Assembly (NCBI GenBank): GCA_002633005.1
Contig: NMRA01000133.1
Span: forward strand, 675,091 to 739,090
DNA: 64,000 nt
From: Phoronis australis
Lineage: Eukaryota > Phoronida > Phoronidae
Direction of reading: 5' to 3'
The notes under the pieces were generated by a model that saw nothing but the letters and a program-made list of their open reading frames with translations, did not search any database and had not been told where the DNA came from. Below, piece after piece: positions 1 to 11,894 of the stretch. Position 1 is the first letter of the stretch, and every line of letters begins with the position of its first letter. The position numbers and the translations under genes are program-made.

Positions 1-404
1 TTATATCACTCTCTCTTCATTATAAGATGCCCCTTTAATTTCGACTACTTCACGTCTTGGATATTATGAAAAAATAAATCAATTATTGGACTTACATATT
101 GAGTTAGTTACGTTGTAAATCCAGTAATTGTTTTATTTTTTCATATTATTTACTCACCTGGATGACTCAAAATATTCATCATATTATCACTTCTTGGTTA
201 TTGGGAGACAAAAATGGAAACGCAGCCGACGTTTCTGGTCATACAAGTCTATGTTATTAAAAGTTATTTGAAACTGATTTGTCTGTCAATTCCCACACGC
301 TTAGAATCATTTAAAAGTATTGAAATTATGGCATGATTTAGATGTTCACAATTTCATTTGAGGTTTGTGAAATGGGGACGGGAAAGTGTTGAGCCGCATG
401 AGTT

Positions 405-467
405 GAAACGTTGTCTCTGTTGTGCTGTCAGTGGTTACCACTGACAGCACAACAGAGACAACGTTTC
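405..467. repeat. Perfect 31-bp-arm palindrome with 1-nt loop
   Basis: The left arm is 405-435, the single central base is T436, and the right arm is 437-467. The arms are exact reverse complements, and pairing stops at 404/468. The centre reads GTGGTTACCAC. The absence of any mismatch suggests a young foldback, or a cloning or assembly artefact. Confidence 0.9.
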
Positions 468-703
468 GGAATTCAGTTTTCCTAGTTTGTCCGATTTACC
501 TTGACATAAGACAAAGGTGTTTCCCAATTGTTGCAGACTAAACGCCTGAAGAGGGCTTTACAAGATTTATGATGCCCGAAAATTTGGACACCATTAGATA
601 GCTGTGCAAATATTCTATAAAAGCAGGAGTAGAGTGGCAGCTTTAAACCAATTCGCAAGAAAACTAAGACGCGTTGTTGTTGTTTATAGTGAAATTTCAG
701 TTA

Positions 704-884
704 TAATTGTTCTTGTGTATATGTATATACATTGTAATTGTTCTTGTATACATGTATATACATTGTAATTGTTCTTGTATACATGTATATACATTGTAAT
801 TGTTCTTGTATACATGTATATACATTGTAATTGTTCTTGTATACATATATATACATTGTAATTGTTCTTGTATATATGTATGCG
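704..884. repeat. 31-bp minisatellite, about 6 copies
   Basis: The word TAATTGTTCTTGTATA recurs at 704, 735, 766, 797, 828 and 859, which is an exact 31-bp period. Units contain short TA-rich palindromes (TATACATGTATA). The first and last units diverge. The array ends about 85 bp before the splice acceptor of the GPCR exon at 970. Overlapping minus-strand ORFs rich in Tyr/Asn/Thr are artefacts of the repeat. Confidence 0.95.
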
Positions 885-969
885 TGCGCTTTTGAATCAT
901 GTAAAGAAAGGTCCTTTTTGACCGCTACATACAATGGTTTTAAACTATTCGTTTGCATTTAATTTCCAG

Positions 970-1180
970 GCCATGTGTTCCAGCATGGGTTTCCTCTCCA
1001 GTATGTTTGGTGTCAGCTCAGTGCTGACGCTCGTTGCCATAGCAATCGATAGATACACGGCCATAATCCACTGCCTTGAATACCACTCCAAATCCAACAT
1101 AAAGCTTGCTTTCAAGCTTCTAGTGTGGGTATGGATCCAGTCGATTGTTTGTTCTTCGTTGCCACTCTTGGGTGTTTCCG
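970..1180 (+). CDS. Class A (rhodopsin-like) GPCR, internal exon: TM3 to TM4
   Basis: This internal exon is bounded by TTTCCAG at its 5' side and CCG|GTAAGT at its 3' side. It is 211 nt long and ends in phase 1. It encodes the start of TM3 with the conserved Cys 25 residues before the DRY arginine, then TM3, an exact DRY motif (1048-1056), ICL2, and a Trp-containing TM4. The Cys-to-Arg spacing is what class A receptors show for Cys3.25 and Arg3.50. The ATG at 934 lies in the intron and is not the start. TM1 and TM2 must lie on an upstream exon outside the window. The exon joins in frame to 2636, giving a Gly codon across the junction. The ligand cannot be read from the sequence. Confidence 0.9.
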
Positions 1181-2635
1181 GTAAGTTGCATTATCTCAAG
1201 ACAAACAAAGTATCATGCTAATTGTGCTTCCTTAATTTACATATATCATTAGTGGGATAGTCACCTTGTTAAATATTGCTAATAACTTACGAAAATACCA
1301 GCGTTTCATCAAAGTTACTAACTTTTATTTGGACTTCGTGCAGTATGAAACTGAACACAGCTTGTTCATATCTCAGATGGGAAATGGCTTCTGGGCTTGG
1401 AAATATGCTAGTTCATTATGACGTCAGAGCATGCTCGTCGCATAAACTGACACGCCGTGACTTACTTCTAGAGCCTTTTGTCTTAAAACGAACCCTAGTT
1501 GGACTAAAAGGCGTGATTCCATAACGGTAAACGGTTTACATTAATGTCAGTGACGGAAAACTGGTTTATACAACTAAATATATAATATAAATTTGTTCAA
1601 AGGCCTGTGGCCTTTTGAAACCTAAACTGATCATTTTACTGCGGCACCCCTGGTGTATAAATGCAGAGACGTGTGCTCCAGAGATAACAAAGCATTTACA
1701 ACACGCATCTCGGTCTCTTTCTTTGTTTTATTACCAAAATAGAAATTATATGATTTAAGACTAGGGTTTCTTTGGTATCTATACACTATACAACTATTCA
1801 GGACTACAATTCTCCCTTCAAATTTTTAGTAACGTACATTGTCTGAGGTTTTCCAGCGTTTCACAACGATCTCACATTTATACACAATTCACAATATCTG
1901 TGTTCCCTCAGAGCAGTTGACTCCTAGTTCCCCCTTTTACCATGATAATGCGCTATTCTGTAGGGTTTGATTTTAACCACTTCTAAATAATGAGCAAAAA
2001 TTAAGCCATTTCTTCACCACTTTGTAAAGGGAGAGGTTTGAATAGTCGTCACCGATATCGCATATGTCATTCTGGGCTTAGTTAAACGGTCTTTCTTTAA
2101 GATCTTTGACAAATTTTGCCTGATTTGTGACTAGTTGGCTTGTCCACTCCTCCCGATAATTCGTTTCTTTTTCTAAAAGCATTTTCACTTTCAAACCTTA
2201 GCTGTCTATTCCTCCTTCTTCTAGCTCATATTGTTTATCGAACACTTTTGATATAGGCCATGCCTATTTGGATCAGCTTGAGCGAGTATTTAACAATATT
2301 TTCCTATCTTACATATCTTAAACTGACTGTCAAACTGTGCTTGTACTACAGTGCCCGCCACTTATATGGCATATACCTGCGTAATATATTTTTCAAAGGT
2401 TTTTGGTATTTTATCTCGATCAACTTTTAGAGCTTTTTGTCACAGAAATAACATAGAAATCAGCTCTATTTTTTGACTAAGGGACCATCTGAGCCCAATT
2501 TCATATTGGGAAATGATTTACATAAACGTTAGCGACGGCAGCACGGGTTTATATTCGCTTTAAGTATACTATTAAAACCAGTACATTTGAAGTTATGATG
2601 TTATTGATATTATTTATTCCGTTTTTTCATTCAAG
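1181..2635 (+). other. GPCR intron between TM4 and ECL2 exons
   Basis: This is a phase-1 intron of about 1.46 kb, with GTAAGT at the donor and a pyrimidine-rich tract ending TTCAAG at the acceptor. No other exon or clear repeat was seen. The ORF at 1276-1524 has no recognisable domain and is regarded as chance. Confidence 0.75.
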
Positions 2636-3744
2636 GGCTTGGAGAGTATGCCGCAATCCCAGGAACCTTCTTGTGTGGATCGCGTTGGGAGAATCATCTA
2701 CCGTACGCCATAATCATGCTGATCACGTGCTTTCTAGTCCCGGTAATAGTGATGACGTATTGTTACGCATCTATTATTCGTGTTGCGAGGCAGCACGTGC
2801 GTCGGATTTCGGATATCCACATGGCGATGCTAAAAAGATACCGCGGACTGAGTAAGAGTAGCACTGACTCCCGTTCTCAGCCTTCTCAAGATCTTGTTGT
2901 TGGGAAAAGCACCAATAAAGCATTAGTTCCGGGTGAGGATAATAACAACAACAATAATAATAACAACAATAATGAGTCTCAAACAGAAATGTCGACCTTC
3001 AAGAAGGAGATTAAAGCGACCATTCGTTTATTGGGCCCAGTTATGATAGTTATTTTGTGCTGGGTTCCATATCTGACAGTGCGTTTTGTAACTGCCATGG
3101 CAGGTCCACAGTACATGCCTGAGTCGGCTTTCGTGGCCACAACATGGCTGGCGTATTGCAATTCCACTTTGAACCCCTTGTTGTACGCGGCAAGCAACAG
3201 ACGCTTCCGGTTGGCAGTCGGGAGTCTGCTGCGTATAAAAGCAGAACCTTTGCTGAGAAAGAACGCCGTTGGTCGCAGGACTCACCCAATGGAAAGGCGA
3301 GTGGAGACGGACATAGCAATCAGTACCGTTGCAACAGTCAACGGAGGTGTCTTGTCTGTAGACTACCTTAAAGTCCCGTGGTGTAGCAACGACCCTTCTA
3401 CATCCGGTGCTTCTCATACCATTCCAAGTTCGCAACGACGAGATACGCAAGAGACATATTTGGAACAGTTTAACGTGGAGGTGAAGTGTAGAGTGTCTCC
3501 ACCGTTAGTCGAAGACAGGAACCACTTTGAAAACTTCCGGCCCAGTACGAGAAGAAACTCTCTTCCGCCAACATCACAAAATACTTTAGATCTCCAACCA
3601 CCCATGAACATATTAAGAACAACTATAAGCGTAGAAAATATTTCTGACAACGCTCAGTTCTTAGGGGTGATCAATTTCCGCTGCCGAAGCCATTCTTTTC
3701 ACGATTTTGCCCGTCATAAGACTGCGCACGTGTGTCGTTGTTAA
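2636..3744 (+). CDS. Class A GPCR, last exon: ECL2, TM5-TM7, cytoplasmic tail
   Basis: The exon starts after TTCAAG and continues the reading frame of the exon ending at 1180, to a TAA at 3742-3744. In order it shows the ECL2 cysteine (codon 2674-2676), TM5 with a central Pro, and a long third intracellular loop with 11 consecutive Asn codons (2941-2973). TM6 follows with CWVPY (3058-3072), then TM7 with NPLLY (3172-3186), an Arg-rich helix-8 start (NRRFR), and a tail of about 180 residues rich in Ser/Thr and Arg. All class A landmarks from TM3 onward are intact, so this looks like a working receptor. The TM5 exit (ARQHVRRI) and TM7 recall orphan or aminergic-like receptors, but no subfamily can be assigned. 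AATAAA words at 4521 and 4599 are possible poly(A) signals. Confidence 0.92.
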
Positions 3745-4946
3745 TAGTTGCCATTTATTGATGACGCATTTGAATTTTTAGAAGGTTCAACTTGACGCCA
3801 TAAAAACGAAATTCAGGATTGCGCTGCCTGGGTCTTATCGCAAAAGGAAAGTAGTCTAGCAACCATGCTAGTGTTGGTCGATGACATTTTAGTTCAAACG
3901 GCCTTGTTGTTTCGGCCAGCAAAATATCCAAGCCGCCTCTTACATCATTCTGAAATGACTGGGGTCGGAAACCCGACAACTTTGGCCAAAACAAGCCTCG
4001 AACGCGATAGTCTTAGTTCTTAATCAACCAAGGGGTACAAAAGATTCCATAACAGCACCTATGAACGGCAATCCCCATCCAGCAGACTCAAAACTAAATG
4101 CACAAATACCCAGACCCGCGCTACTAAACTAACGTTTAGAAGGAGTCGGATGGAATTAAATTGTTTCCACCGCTCATCAACGCTAAATCGGGGCTCTTAC
4201 GCTGCACAAATGTTTGTTCTCGTTCGGTTATGTTCAGTTTTCGAGAATGTCACTGGGAACAACTAAAGTTGTCCGTTTCCACCCGCCCACAACCCGTTTC
4301 AAAAACATGGACAAGAATGGTCCTAGTGTAACACGGCAGAATAGAGAGATTAAGGAACACGAGTGATTTTGATTTATGCTCATTTGTAATAGCAGTCCTT
4401 GAATTCATTGATCGGATCGTTTTCTAATTGTTAGTGTTGTCCCATAGTAATTGGAGTTAAAACAAAACATGGAAAATGTGAAGCGTTGTCTGTGTTGCCG
4501 ACGAGATCTATCTGTGGGCTAATAAAATGATAAGGAAATAGAAGAGTCGTATTTTCCAATAATTTTTTACTAACCTGACAAATACACAATCTATTTATAA
4601 TAAACATACACTGGTAACAGTCTTTCATTCAGACATATTGTGTAAAAAATCTGGCAAGATTCACAGTGGTCAATTTTGTGTTCGCCGAGTTCTTGTTGAA
4701 GATAACAAGGTTTTATTTTGTCACCTAGAACGCAATGAGTTGCGTGGAATGCATCAAGTCAGATTTTCAACACCACATCTATTTTTTTTAAATAAACTAA
4801 AATAGACAGAGTTGATACAAGTAGTTTGCGATTTCGACACCCCCCCCCCGCCGGAAAACAGTAGCAAACAGGTTCATGAGTTAAACACGCAACAAAATAC
4901 GCAACAATATGTACATACACCTATGTTGCTTCTGATGTACCTACAT

Positions 4947-5065
4947 GGGCGGCGCATCATAGGGGGCTGGGGGGGGGGGGCTATACCCCCACTTATTTCA
5001 GCACTGCTCATGGACATGGGCGGCGCACCATATAGGGCACTTATTTCAGTGCTGCGCCGCCCATG
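4947..5065. repeat. GC-rich palindromic repeat (GGGCGGCGC family)
   Basis: Two tandem, partly inverted copies of CATGGGCGGCGCA...CAGTGCTGCGCCGCCCATG surround G- and C-runs and an ACTTATTTCAG core. The same words occur at 34703-34743 and 57113-57254, which makes this a dispersed family. Each half can fold on itself. Confidence 0.75.
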
Positions 5066-5491
5066 GTCTACTAGGTCGTTGAGCCGTTAGTCCGCGCAGA
5101 CCTCGCCTACGTTATACCAGCCACTAAAGATAATCAAGTTCATCAGAAAGCACGAAAATAATATCAGTAATGGGCGAAGGAGTTCCATATTTAGTTGATC
5201 ACGAAAGGGTGCATAGTTCGTAATGCTTATAAGCCTTCAAGCTAATGCAAGTACATTACAGCAGTACATTTTCATAAAATTGCACAACCGAATGCAATAT
5301 ATTTGCGCGTAAATCAATCGGTGGATAACATACAGGTACCGGTCACTGTTCAAGCATTAATTCTCACGTGCACGGTGGCATGCAACAGTCTCACGTAGGA
5401 TTATAACAATATTTCTCAACTTTTCACTGCATTTGTAGACTTGTGCGAGCAGTGATTTAACAATCTAATGCTGGAGTTGTCTTCATTACTC

Positions 5492-5742
5492 AGGGCTTGG
5501 AATTACCAATGGAAAATTGTCCAGGTGATGTATGGTCCCATAAATAAATAGTAAATAAATAGGCTTATGTGAAACAAATATCGTTTGTGTTGTAAAATTT
5601 AACTGAAATAAACGTTTTTGCATGAATAAAGTCAAAAAATGATAAGAAAAGATGAAAAAGAGGAAGCTGGAAATCAAATAAGAAGAAATCTTAAACCAAA
5701 AAGAGGGAATTTTTATGAAAGAGGAAAATTCCAAACCCTAAA
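5492..5742. mobile_element. MITE-like element, copy 1 (of 2 in window)
   Basis: It starts GGGCTTGGAATTACC and ends AAATTCCAAACCC, giving short imperfect terminal inverted repeats. The interior shares long near-identical words with 13393-13606, for example TGTAAAATTTAACTGAAA and GAATAAAGTCAAAA. No transposase is encoded. It is AT-rich, and the minus-strand ORF inside it is not a gene. Confidence 0.7.
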
Positions 5743-6106
5743 TTTCTAAGTTAGTTTTTAGTTTCGAGGTAGACGCTACGTTAAAATTTTCAATTTCAGG
5801 AAAATAAATAGGGACTTAGTCTTTAAGTTAGGGACGTTGCATGAAAAGGTCCCAAAATACTTTCCTTGAAATAGTCTCAAGTCATAGAGGAACCCATAAT
5901 AAATAGAAACAGAACTTTTGTGAGTTAACAGAGACGCATATACGCAGATTTAGAGATCTTAGTTGGGTACCTATTTGAGACTGTTTCATGAAACCTACCA
6001 CTGGTATCGATCTGCCACCGCTGGTCATTTAAAATTACGTCATTCTAATTGAGATACATATCCAAAACTACACATACACGTCCCTACTGTACAAAGAGTC
6101 AATGTT

Positions 6107-7203
6107 TCAACAAATCATATCTTCATCGGTTACACTGTCCTTTCCGGACCAACAACCCCCAAAGCAGAGACAACAGGCGTCCTTATCATTATCTTTACTG
6201 TTGTCCCTAGACACATATTTATAATTATCCCAGTGTGATGGTTGATCGACCACAATATCATCTTCCGGTAATGGCGGCTTTGTATCCTCAACTGTGAAAA
6301 CACAGGTTTCCTCCTCATTTTTGTAAGATCCCTCGGAGCGCCTTTCGTCATCTTCGCAGGAATCACGGCCACCAGAATGAGTACGTTTCTTTTCGGGAGC
6401 GCCATCACCCGGAGGTCTGGCTTCATCGTCGGTTGACAGCTCAGGTGCAGTCGGGGTGACTACCTTTAAGTGTTCCTTTGCGGCGTCAACTGTGGGATAT
6501 ATGTTTGCGCCAGATTCTTCATAGCTGGGAGGCTTGACTATAGCTCCTGCGTTTTCTCCTTCTGTGCTTGAGAGTTCTTTTGCCTCTTCACCAGTTTCTA
6601 CAGAGTTGTCTCCTCGTTGCTCACTACTGAATGTCCTTTTTATTGGTAAGGTGGCTGCTATCACTACTTCTTCTTTGGACTCGTCACTGCTGGCGACTTC
6701 ATCATCGGCAAGAGGGAGAGACTCGTGCGACTTCGCCTTTCCCGAGTCTTTGGACGACATGGACGAGACATTGCTACTGGTTTCTCTTTCGTCAGGTTCA
6801 CTTCCAGTATCCTTGCCGCTGGGAGGCGCGGATATTTCTGCAGTGGTTTCAGTAACTTTCACTGAGGGCTCGTCATCAGAGTCTGAGTCTCGACAGTTCA
6901 CATCGCTCCTGTATTTTGGTTCCTCGTCTCGAATCAGATCCCACTCTTTAGGTTTTTCGTTTGCGTCACCGAAACAAGGTGGCATGCTGCTAACGAAAGC
7001 ATAATTTGGAAGAGCAAAGGCCCGAAACGCATCGACGTGTGATCTCTGATATCGTTCATTCCACGATAAAAGTAGTCCATTTTTGCCATCCATATATTCA
7101 TCCTCAAACTGTCGTCCGATTCGTTTCTGTGCCCATGTTGATCGCAGCTCTGTCATATTAAGCGGATTGGTATCCCCGCCCAGGACAACCAATACTCGAT
7201 CAC
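6107..7203 (-). CDS. Unrecognised protein, exon 2 (C-terminal 365 residues)
   Basis: The acceptor TTTTTACAG|GTGATC sits at 7204-7205 on the complementary strand, and the stop TGA is at 6107-6109. Phase-1 joining to the exon ending at 14579 gives an uninterrupted passage (KCSG then DRVLVVLGGD), which strongly supports the splice. The first ~80 residues look globular, with a hydrophobic strand (VLVVLGGD), WAQKRIGRQFEDEY and a Trp/Arg-rich segment. The following ~250 residues are low-complexity, acidic and rich in Ser, Glu, Asp, Lys and Pro, hence probably disordered. The C-terminus carries a cysteine cluster (CCLCFGGCW) and ends in Cys, a pattern compatible with S-acylation but not proof of it. 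The reading frame continues upstream of 7203 through the intron to 7390, but that stretch is not needed. No family name can be given. Confidence 0.85.
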
Positions 7204-8736
7204 CTGTAAAAAGGAGTGAACGACTGTACCAACGAATTACTGGCAAATGGATGTGTAATGAAATGTGATCAGAAAGCATGTATCTGCAATCGGTGTTTGG
7301 GGGGGAGAGTCTGGCAGTAGAGGTCCGCTTATCGCCAGTTGGGGGTCCACAGTCAGCAGTCGAGGTCGACTTCAGCAACTTGAATTTCATACAAAACTGT
7401 AACAGTCATTTTCATCAGAAGTGGTAGGTTAGATGGTCAAACCGGTCAGTGAAATAACGACCCGCCTGTCCTTGAAAAAGTGGCATCCATTAAAGTTTTA
7501 CCCTATTATAGGTCTTATAGGAGGGTCAAAACCTACGGTGTTTGGAGATTCTGTAAATGTGTTAGGTCATTACCGAAGAGACCAAGAAATAATAGGTCGA
7601 GTTTTCGAATCCTGTCCCGGTTGGGGAGGAGCTTGAAGCGTTCAAGCTGACGTGCGGCAGCTGAACACTATACGCTCGGGTGTAGTGCACGGTAAACTTG
7701 TACTCACTCCTGATACCAAAGTCTGCTTCGCCCCCAATGGTATATCACATACCAAGAGAAAAGGGGCGACTGCCTCGACTGTCACTCCTCAATTCAAGTC
7801 ACCACCACCCTCAAATGCTCTTCCCCCACCCCATTGCGACCAATTTGCGCCACCCATTTAACCCAGTGGCACGCACCACTCCAAAACCACCAACCGACGC
7901 TTTGTTTCTACGAGAACGTTGACACTGCCCCCTCCCAGTCACATATTTTGAAAGAACTGACAAGTTTTTAAAAGCGGCAGTTAATTTGTTTAGCGTTCAA
8001 AATTTATCGCGTTCAATTTAGACCCCCTCAAAAACGATGCAGGATAATTTTCAACGGGGACAAAACGCAATACCCCCGATCCTAATGGATTTGTTTTATT
8101 TTTTCAAATGCATTCGATACTATTGAGGACTACGCGGTAATAATCGCTGACGATCATTAGACGTGAATTAGGTTCAGCTTGCTGTCCTCGCGTGACCGAC
8201 CGAAAAAATGTACTGACTCAAACATTTTATTTTCAAAATATGCAGATTTAAAAAAAACAATCAATATTTTTGCAATAAAATTAGAGCGCAACAACTACAT
8301 TTTTCGATCCCACACCAAACGCAGACGAGTGAGTGTAGGGCTATAAAACAAAACAACCTGACAACCAGGTGCGGATGTCTTTGGTCCGGTCACAAATTCC
8401 CACCTCCTCATTTCAATGCGCCGGGGCGCATTGTTCGCCGTATGGTACTACATCCCTAATCAAAAAAACAGACCAGCGAACCATTGAATTGATTGAAAGT
8501 GAAATGGAAAATTGTGGGCCAGTACTCGTGCCTCACAGGGCTCCCCCTGTCGTAAACCAGCTTCTTCCCTTGGTTTTCTTTTTACCCCGTCGCCAAGATG
8601 CAAGGGCGGCAATGATTTAAATCCAACAAATATTTCGAACAGTATAGGTACAGGACTTCAGCTGCCATTGTTCGGACCTTGCAGCTAGTGGGAGGTGTTC
8701 GCACACATCAACTCTCCCGCCTCTTCAGCTACGGAC

Positions 8737-8820
8737 ATGAAAACAAATGGACAGAAGTTGATTACTGAGAAATGGACCACTGTGAAGCAAGGTGGCGATG
8801 AGAAGACACTAAATGATCAG
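8737..8820 (+). CDS. Possible orphan first coding exon (28 codons)
   Basis: An ATG at 8737 opens 28 uninterrupted codons (MKTNGQKLITEKW... to ...KTLNDQ), followed at once by an ideal donor CAG|GTAAGT. Composition is protein-like: mixed charge, no low complexity. It is on the opposite strand within the intron of the minus-strand gene. No downstream partner exon could be found, so it may be a chance match, a relic or the start of a nested gene. Function is unknown. Confidence 0.25.
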
Positions 8821-9938
8821 GTAAGTTTAAGATGCAAAGTCTCATTAAATTGTGAATAATATGCAAATGAAGAACTAATTTTCAAACAACCCCGGCGTCC
8901 TGCAGTGTACTGGAAACCATCCGAGAACCAGTTACCATTACGACCTCGCAAAAGTCTCGTTTTGGGAGACTATTTCTAGGAAAATGAGAGAGATATTTCA
9001 TCTAATCGCTACCCTAAAGAAACATGGCGCAGTTTTTATTACTTGCTTATTTCACCATCAAATAACAATTGCGTAATATTTGGAATTACTGTGGTTTTTT
9101 ATATGTCCACAATTGTTTTTAAGTGTATCACTTGCGGTGTTTTCTTTAAAACCGCAATTTATTTACAAATTGTTTCTTTTTTATTGCTCTTGTACACACA
9201 GCTCTCCAGAAAGTCGCTAGGTGGCGCTTGCTACAAATTTAAATATTCACGGCTTTAATGAGACACAGCATCTGCTTAAGATCTTCAGAAGCAGTCACAA
9301 CAGATTCAAAAGCGTAAGGACCGTTGGATGAAGTCTCGTTGTGAGGCAATATAGACCTTAGGTGGCACTGAACAGTTAGGCTGCGGCCGCGGCCAATTTG
9401 CACTCCCAAAAAAAAAATTTGGGGGTAGGCCAAGTTTGGGAGCATTTTGCAGGTAGGCATTGCATGTAGGCTCAGTGAATATGGTATGTTTGTATTTGAA
9501 AACATGGTGAGAATAAAAAGGCCACTTTCTCGGCTGTAGCTGCACTCTTCTTCAGGATGGCGGCCCCGGTTGCAATATTGTGTATTGCTGGGTAGCGACT
9601 TAGAAATTGGCTGCGATTTCAGGTAGCCCTCAAACAAGCCAGAATTGCCAAAAATTTAGTCGGTTGACAGTACTTTTGGACCACATTTTCGGAATCGGTA
9701 GGAAATTTGCTTTCAGAATCTATTTTTCTTAGTCTAGCTTGGTTTTCAGTGGGAGTGAAAGGGTCAAAAATACAAGAGACAATAAAGTTTCTGTGCTCAT
9801 ATGTAGGGCTTTTTAAGTGAAATAACTGAAAACATGTCATTCTTTGCATCCTGTTTTCGACAGAGTGAAGAAAAGAAGACAAATCAAGTGACATGTGTTT
9901 TGCTAGGCAAAACCCAGTGAGAACTGTTCTGTGCCGCC

Positions 9939-10102
9939 TTATTCACGCAGTCGCCATTTTAGTAGTGAGCCTCTTTTTAAGATTAAAAAACAATGCACTT
10001 GAGACAAAAATCACGCTTTTCCTCTGTATTTAAGCGCAAAATGCATTGTTTATGAAACCTAAAAAGAGGCTCACTTTTATAATAGCGACTGTGTGAATAT
10101 GG
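9939..10102. mobile_element. Foldback / MITE-like inverted repeat
   Basis: The left arm is about 9939-9996 and the right arm about 10042-10102, separated by about 45 bp. Shared words include GTGAGCCTCTTTTTA and CAATGC, and the outer ends read ATTCACGCAGTCGC against GCGACTGTGTGAAT. Arms are roughly 85% complementary. There is no coding capacity. Confidence 0.8.
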
Positions 10103-11894
10103 TGTATATAATTCGCTTTTGTTTTCGTTTTCAGCGAATTCTATTCTCCATTCGGACGAACTAGTACACATTTAAATTAATTTAGTAAGATTTTTAATTC
10201 ATGTTTATTTGAACGAACGTTTCTTTTCAATTCTGAGGCTAAGTTTATCGGGTAGCCAGATCAGGTTTCGTGTACAAAAACTTACACTTCCTACTCGTAG
10301 GTGACGTAATGGAATAGAATTCAACACAGTGATGCTTACAGTGGATGAAGTGTCACGTGATATGTGCTTCACAGGCTATATTGTGAAACTCGGATGACAA
10401 AGACTTTCGTAAATTTTTTGTCGCCTGTCCCAAAAACAAGAAAATGGGCGAAAGCAGCACACACGCAGTGAAGTAAGCGGATCATTCATGTTACAGCCTA
10501 AACAGGTCTGGCGCTCAGACAAGCTGGTTTCATTCGAGGTCGCGGTCGCGACCGTATCAACAAATACCAGTTTGTTATTAAATCGACTTGAGGCACTTAA
10601 ACCCACATCTGACGGTCAAAATGGCCGCAGTTAAAATAGATGTGTTTTTAATACGTCATATTTGGATGTGATGAATCACACAACCCCACGACGCACTTAA
10701 ATCCAATGACAAAACACATCTAATGTTCGCCTGAAGTCAGATTTTGGTTTGACACAAAACAATCAAGGGAGATCAAATATCGAAAAATAAGCGCCTAAGT
10801 AAACAATTCAGACAGGCAAGGCCAGCGAAGGAAGCTTTGCGTAAAAACGTGGCACGTCCTTCATGATTGATGCTGGAACTAAGACAAGAGGAAAGGTTCC
10901 CACCGTGTGCATTGCATACATCTCAGAAACAATAGATGATCATAAAATGACCACTACGGGGAACAATGTCAGGAAACATTAAATGAAAGCGTCTTGAGGA
11001 GAGACACTAGGCGAAATGGAATAAAAATTTAAGGTTGAGGCCGACGACCATATGAACATCAACAACGACGACCCCGACGCCTATAGCACCAAAGTACAGT
11101 AAACGATAAACCGTCAAATACGAATTAAGGTATCAGTCAATAAGAGACAGCCATCATATGAGAAAATGTCGAATAAGTCGAGAACGGTATTTCGCAGCGA
11201 GAAATCAACCACATTTTCGATAGCCCGCGAGGTGATCCATTTACATACCAAATGTGAAGAGGTTCCGTTAAAGGGTCCTAGAACTATGGCTCCGCAAAAC
11301 ATAATTCGAAAAACGGTTATCATAACACCATCTTACGTCCGATTTCGCTCAAAAACAAACATATTTTACGACAAAGCAACTTAAAGAAATTTCATTTCAC
11401 CATGTATTAATCTCTAGGGGCGTGTAAAAGAAGTCAGCAAATGTTCTCCGATAGTAACGCACCTGCCACCTTTCATGATTCTTCACGCAGCTTAACCATC
11501 CATCAAGTAACTTGATAGACGTCACGACAAACGTAACGAAACACAAATTGCCACAAAGGGACTCCGCAGTAGTCGGATTTGACGCAAAATACATATCAGT
11601 AATGTTATATTCTTCTCAATAACAACACGATACTCATTTCATGAAGATTTACCAGGGAACTTGCAGACAGAAAAACAAACTTGCCACTTAAGGGCGCCAC
11701 ACCATGCAGAAAAGTAGCGACTGGATGGAGCAGAATACGTCGAATCCATTCAAAAACGGGATGGAAGCGTCGCCTCCCTATTCCCTAATTTATTTGCCAA
11801 ATTTATGAAAATCTGTAAAGGAACTTCAAAGATACCGAGGAAAACGTAAACGTAAAACATAAAAATTGCCACTAGGGGTCCGAAAATACGCTAA

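Larger units (their letters stand above)
1..969. other. Intron DNA upstream of the GPCR exon
   Basis: No coding exon is seen here. The GPCR exon at 970 starts in TM3, so the exon(s) for the N-terminus and TM1-TM2 must lie before the window and this stretch is taken as intron. It holds a perfect hairpin (405-467) and a 31-bp minisatellite (704-884). The short ORFs in this span are translations of the minisatellite. Confidence 0.6.
3745..6106. other. Intergenic region between GPCR and minus-strand gene
   Basis: No supportable exon is present. The 3' UTR of the GPCR and, from the other side, the 3' UTR of the minus-strand gene should fall here, since the two genes converge. It contains a GC-rich palindromic repeat (about 4947-5065) and a MITE-like element (5492-5742). 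The rest is unremarkable AT-rich DNA. Confidence 0.7.

Noticed and set aside
704-884. CRISPR-like array of 31-bp repeats
   Set aside because: There are no unique spacers, the units are head to tail, and the context is animal introns. It is a minisatellite.
6534-7004. Plus-strand ORF of 156 codons
   Set aside because: It is antisense to the Ser/Glu/Asp-rich tail of the minus-strand gene, and its Ser/Leu-rich composition is the shadow of that tail.
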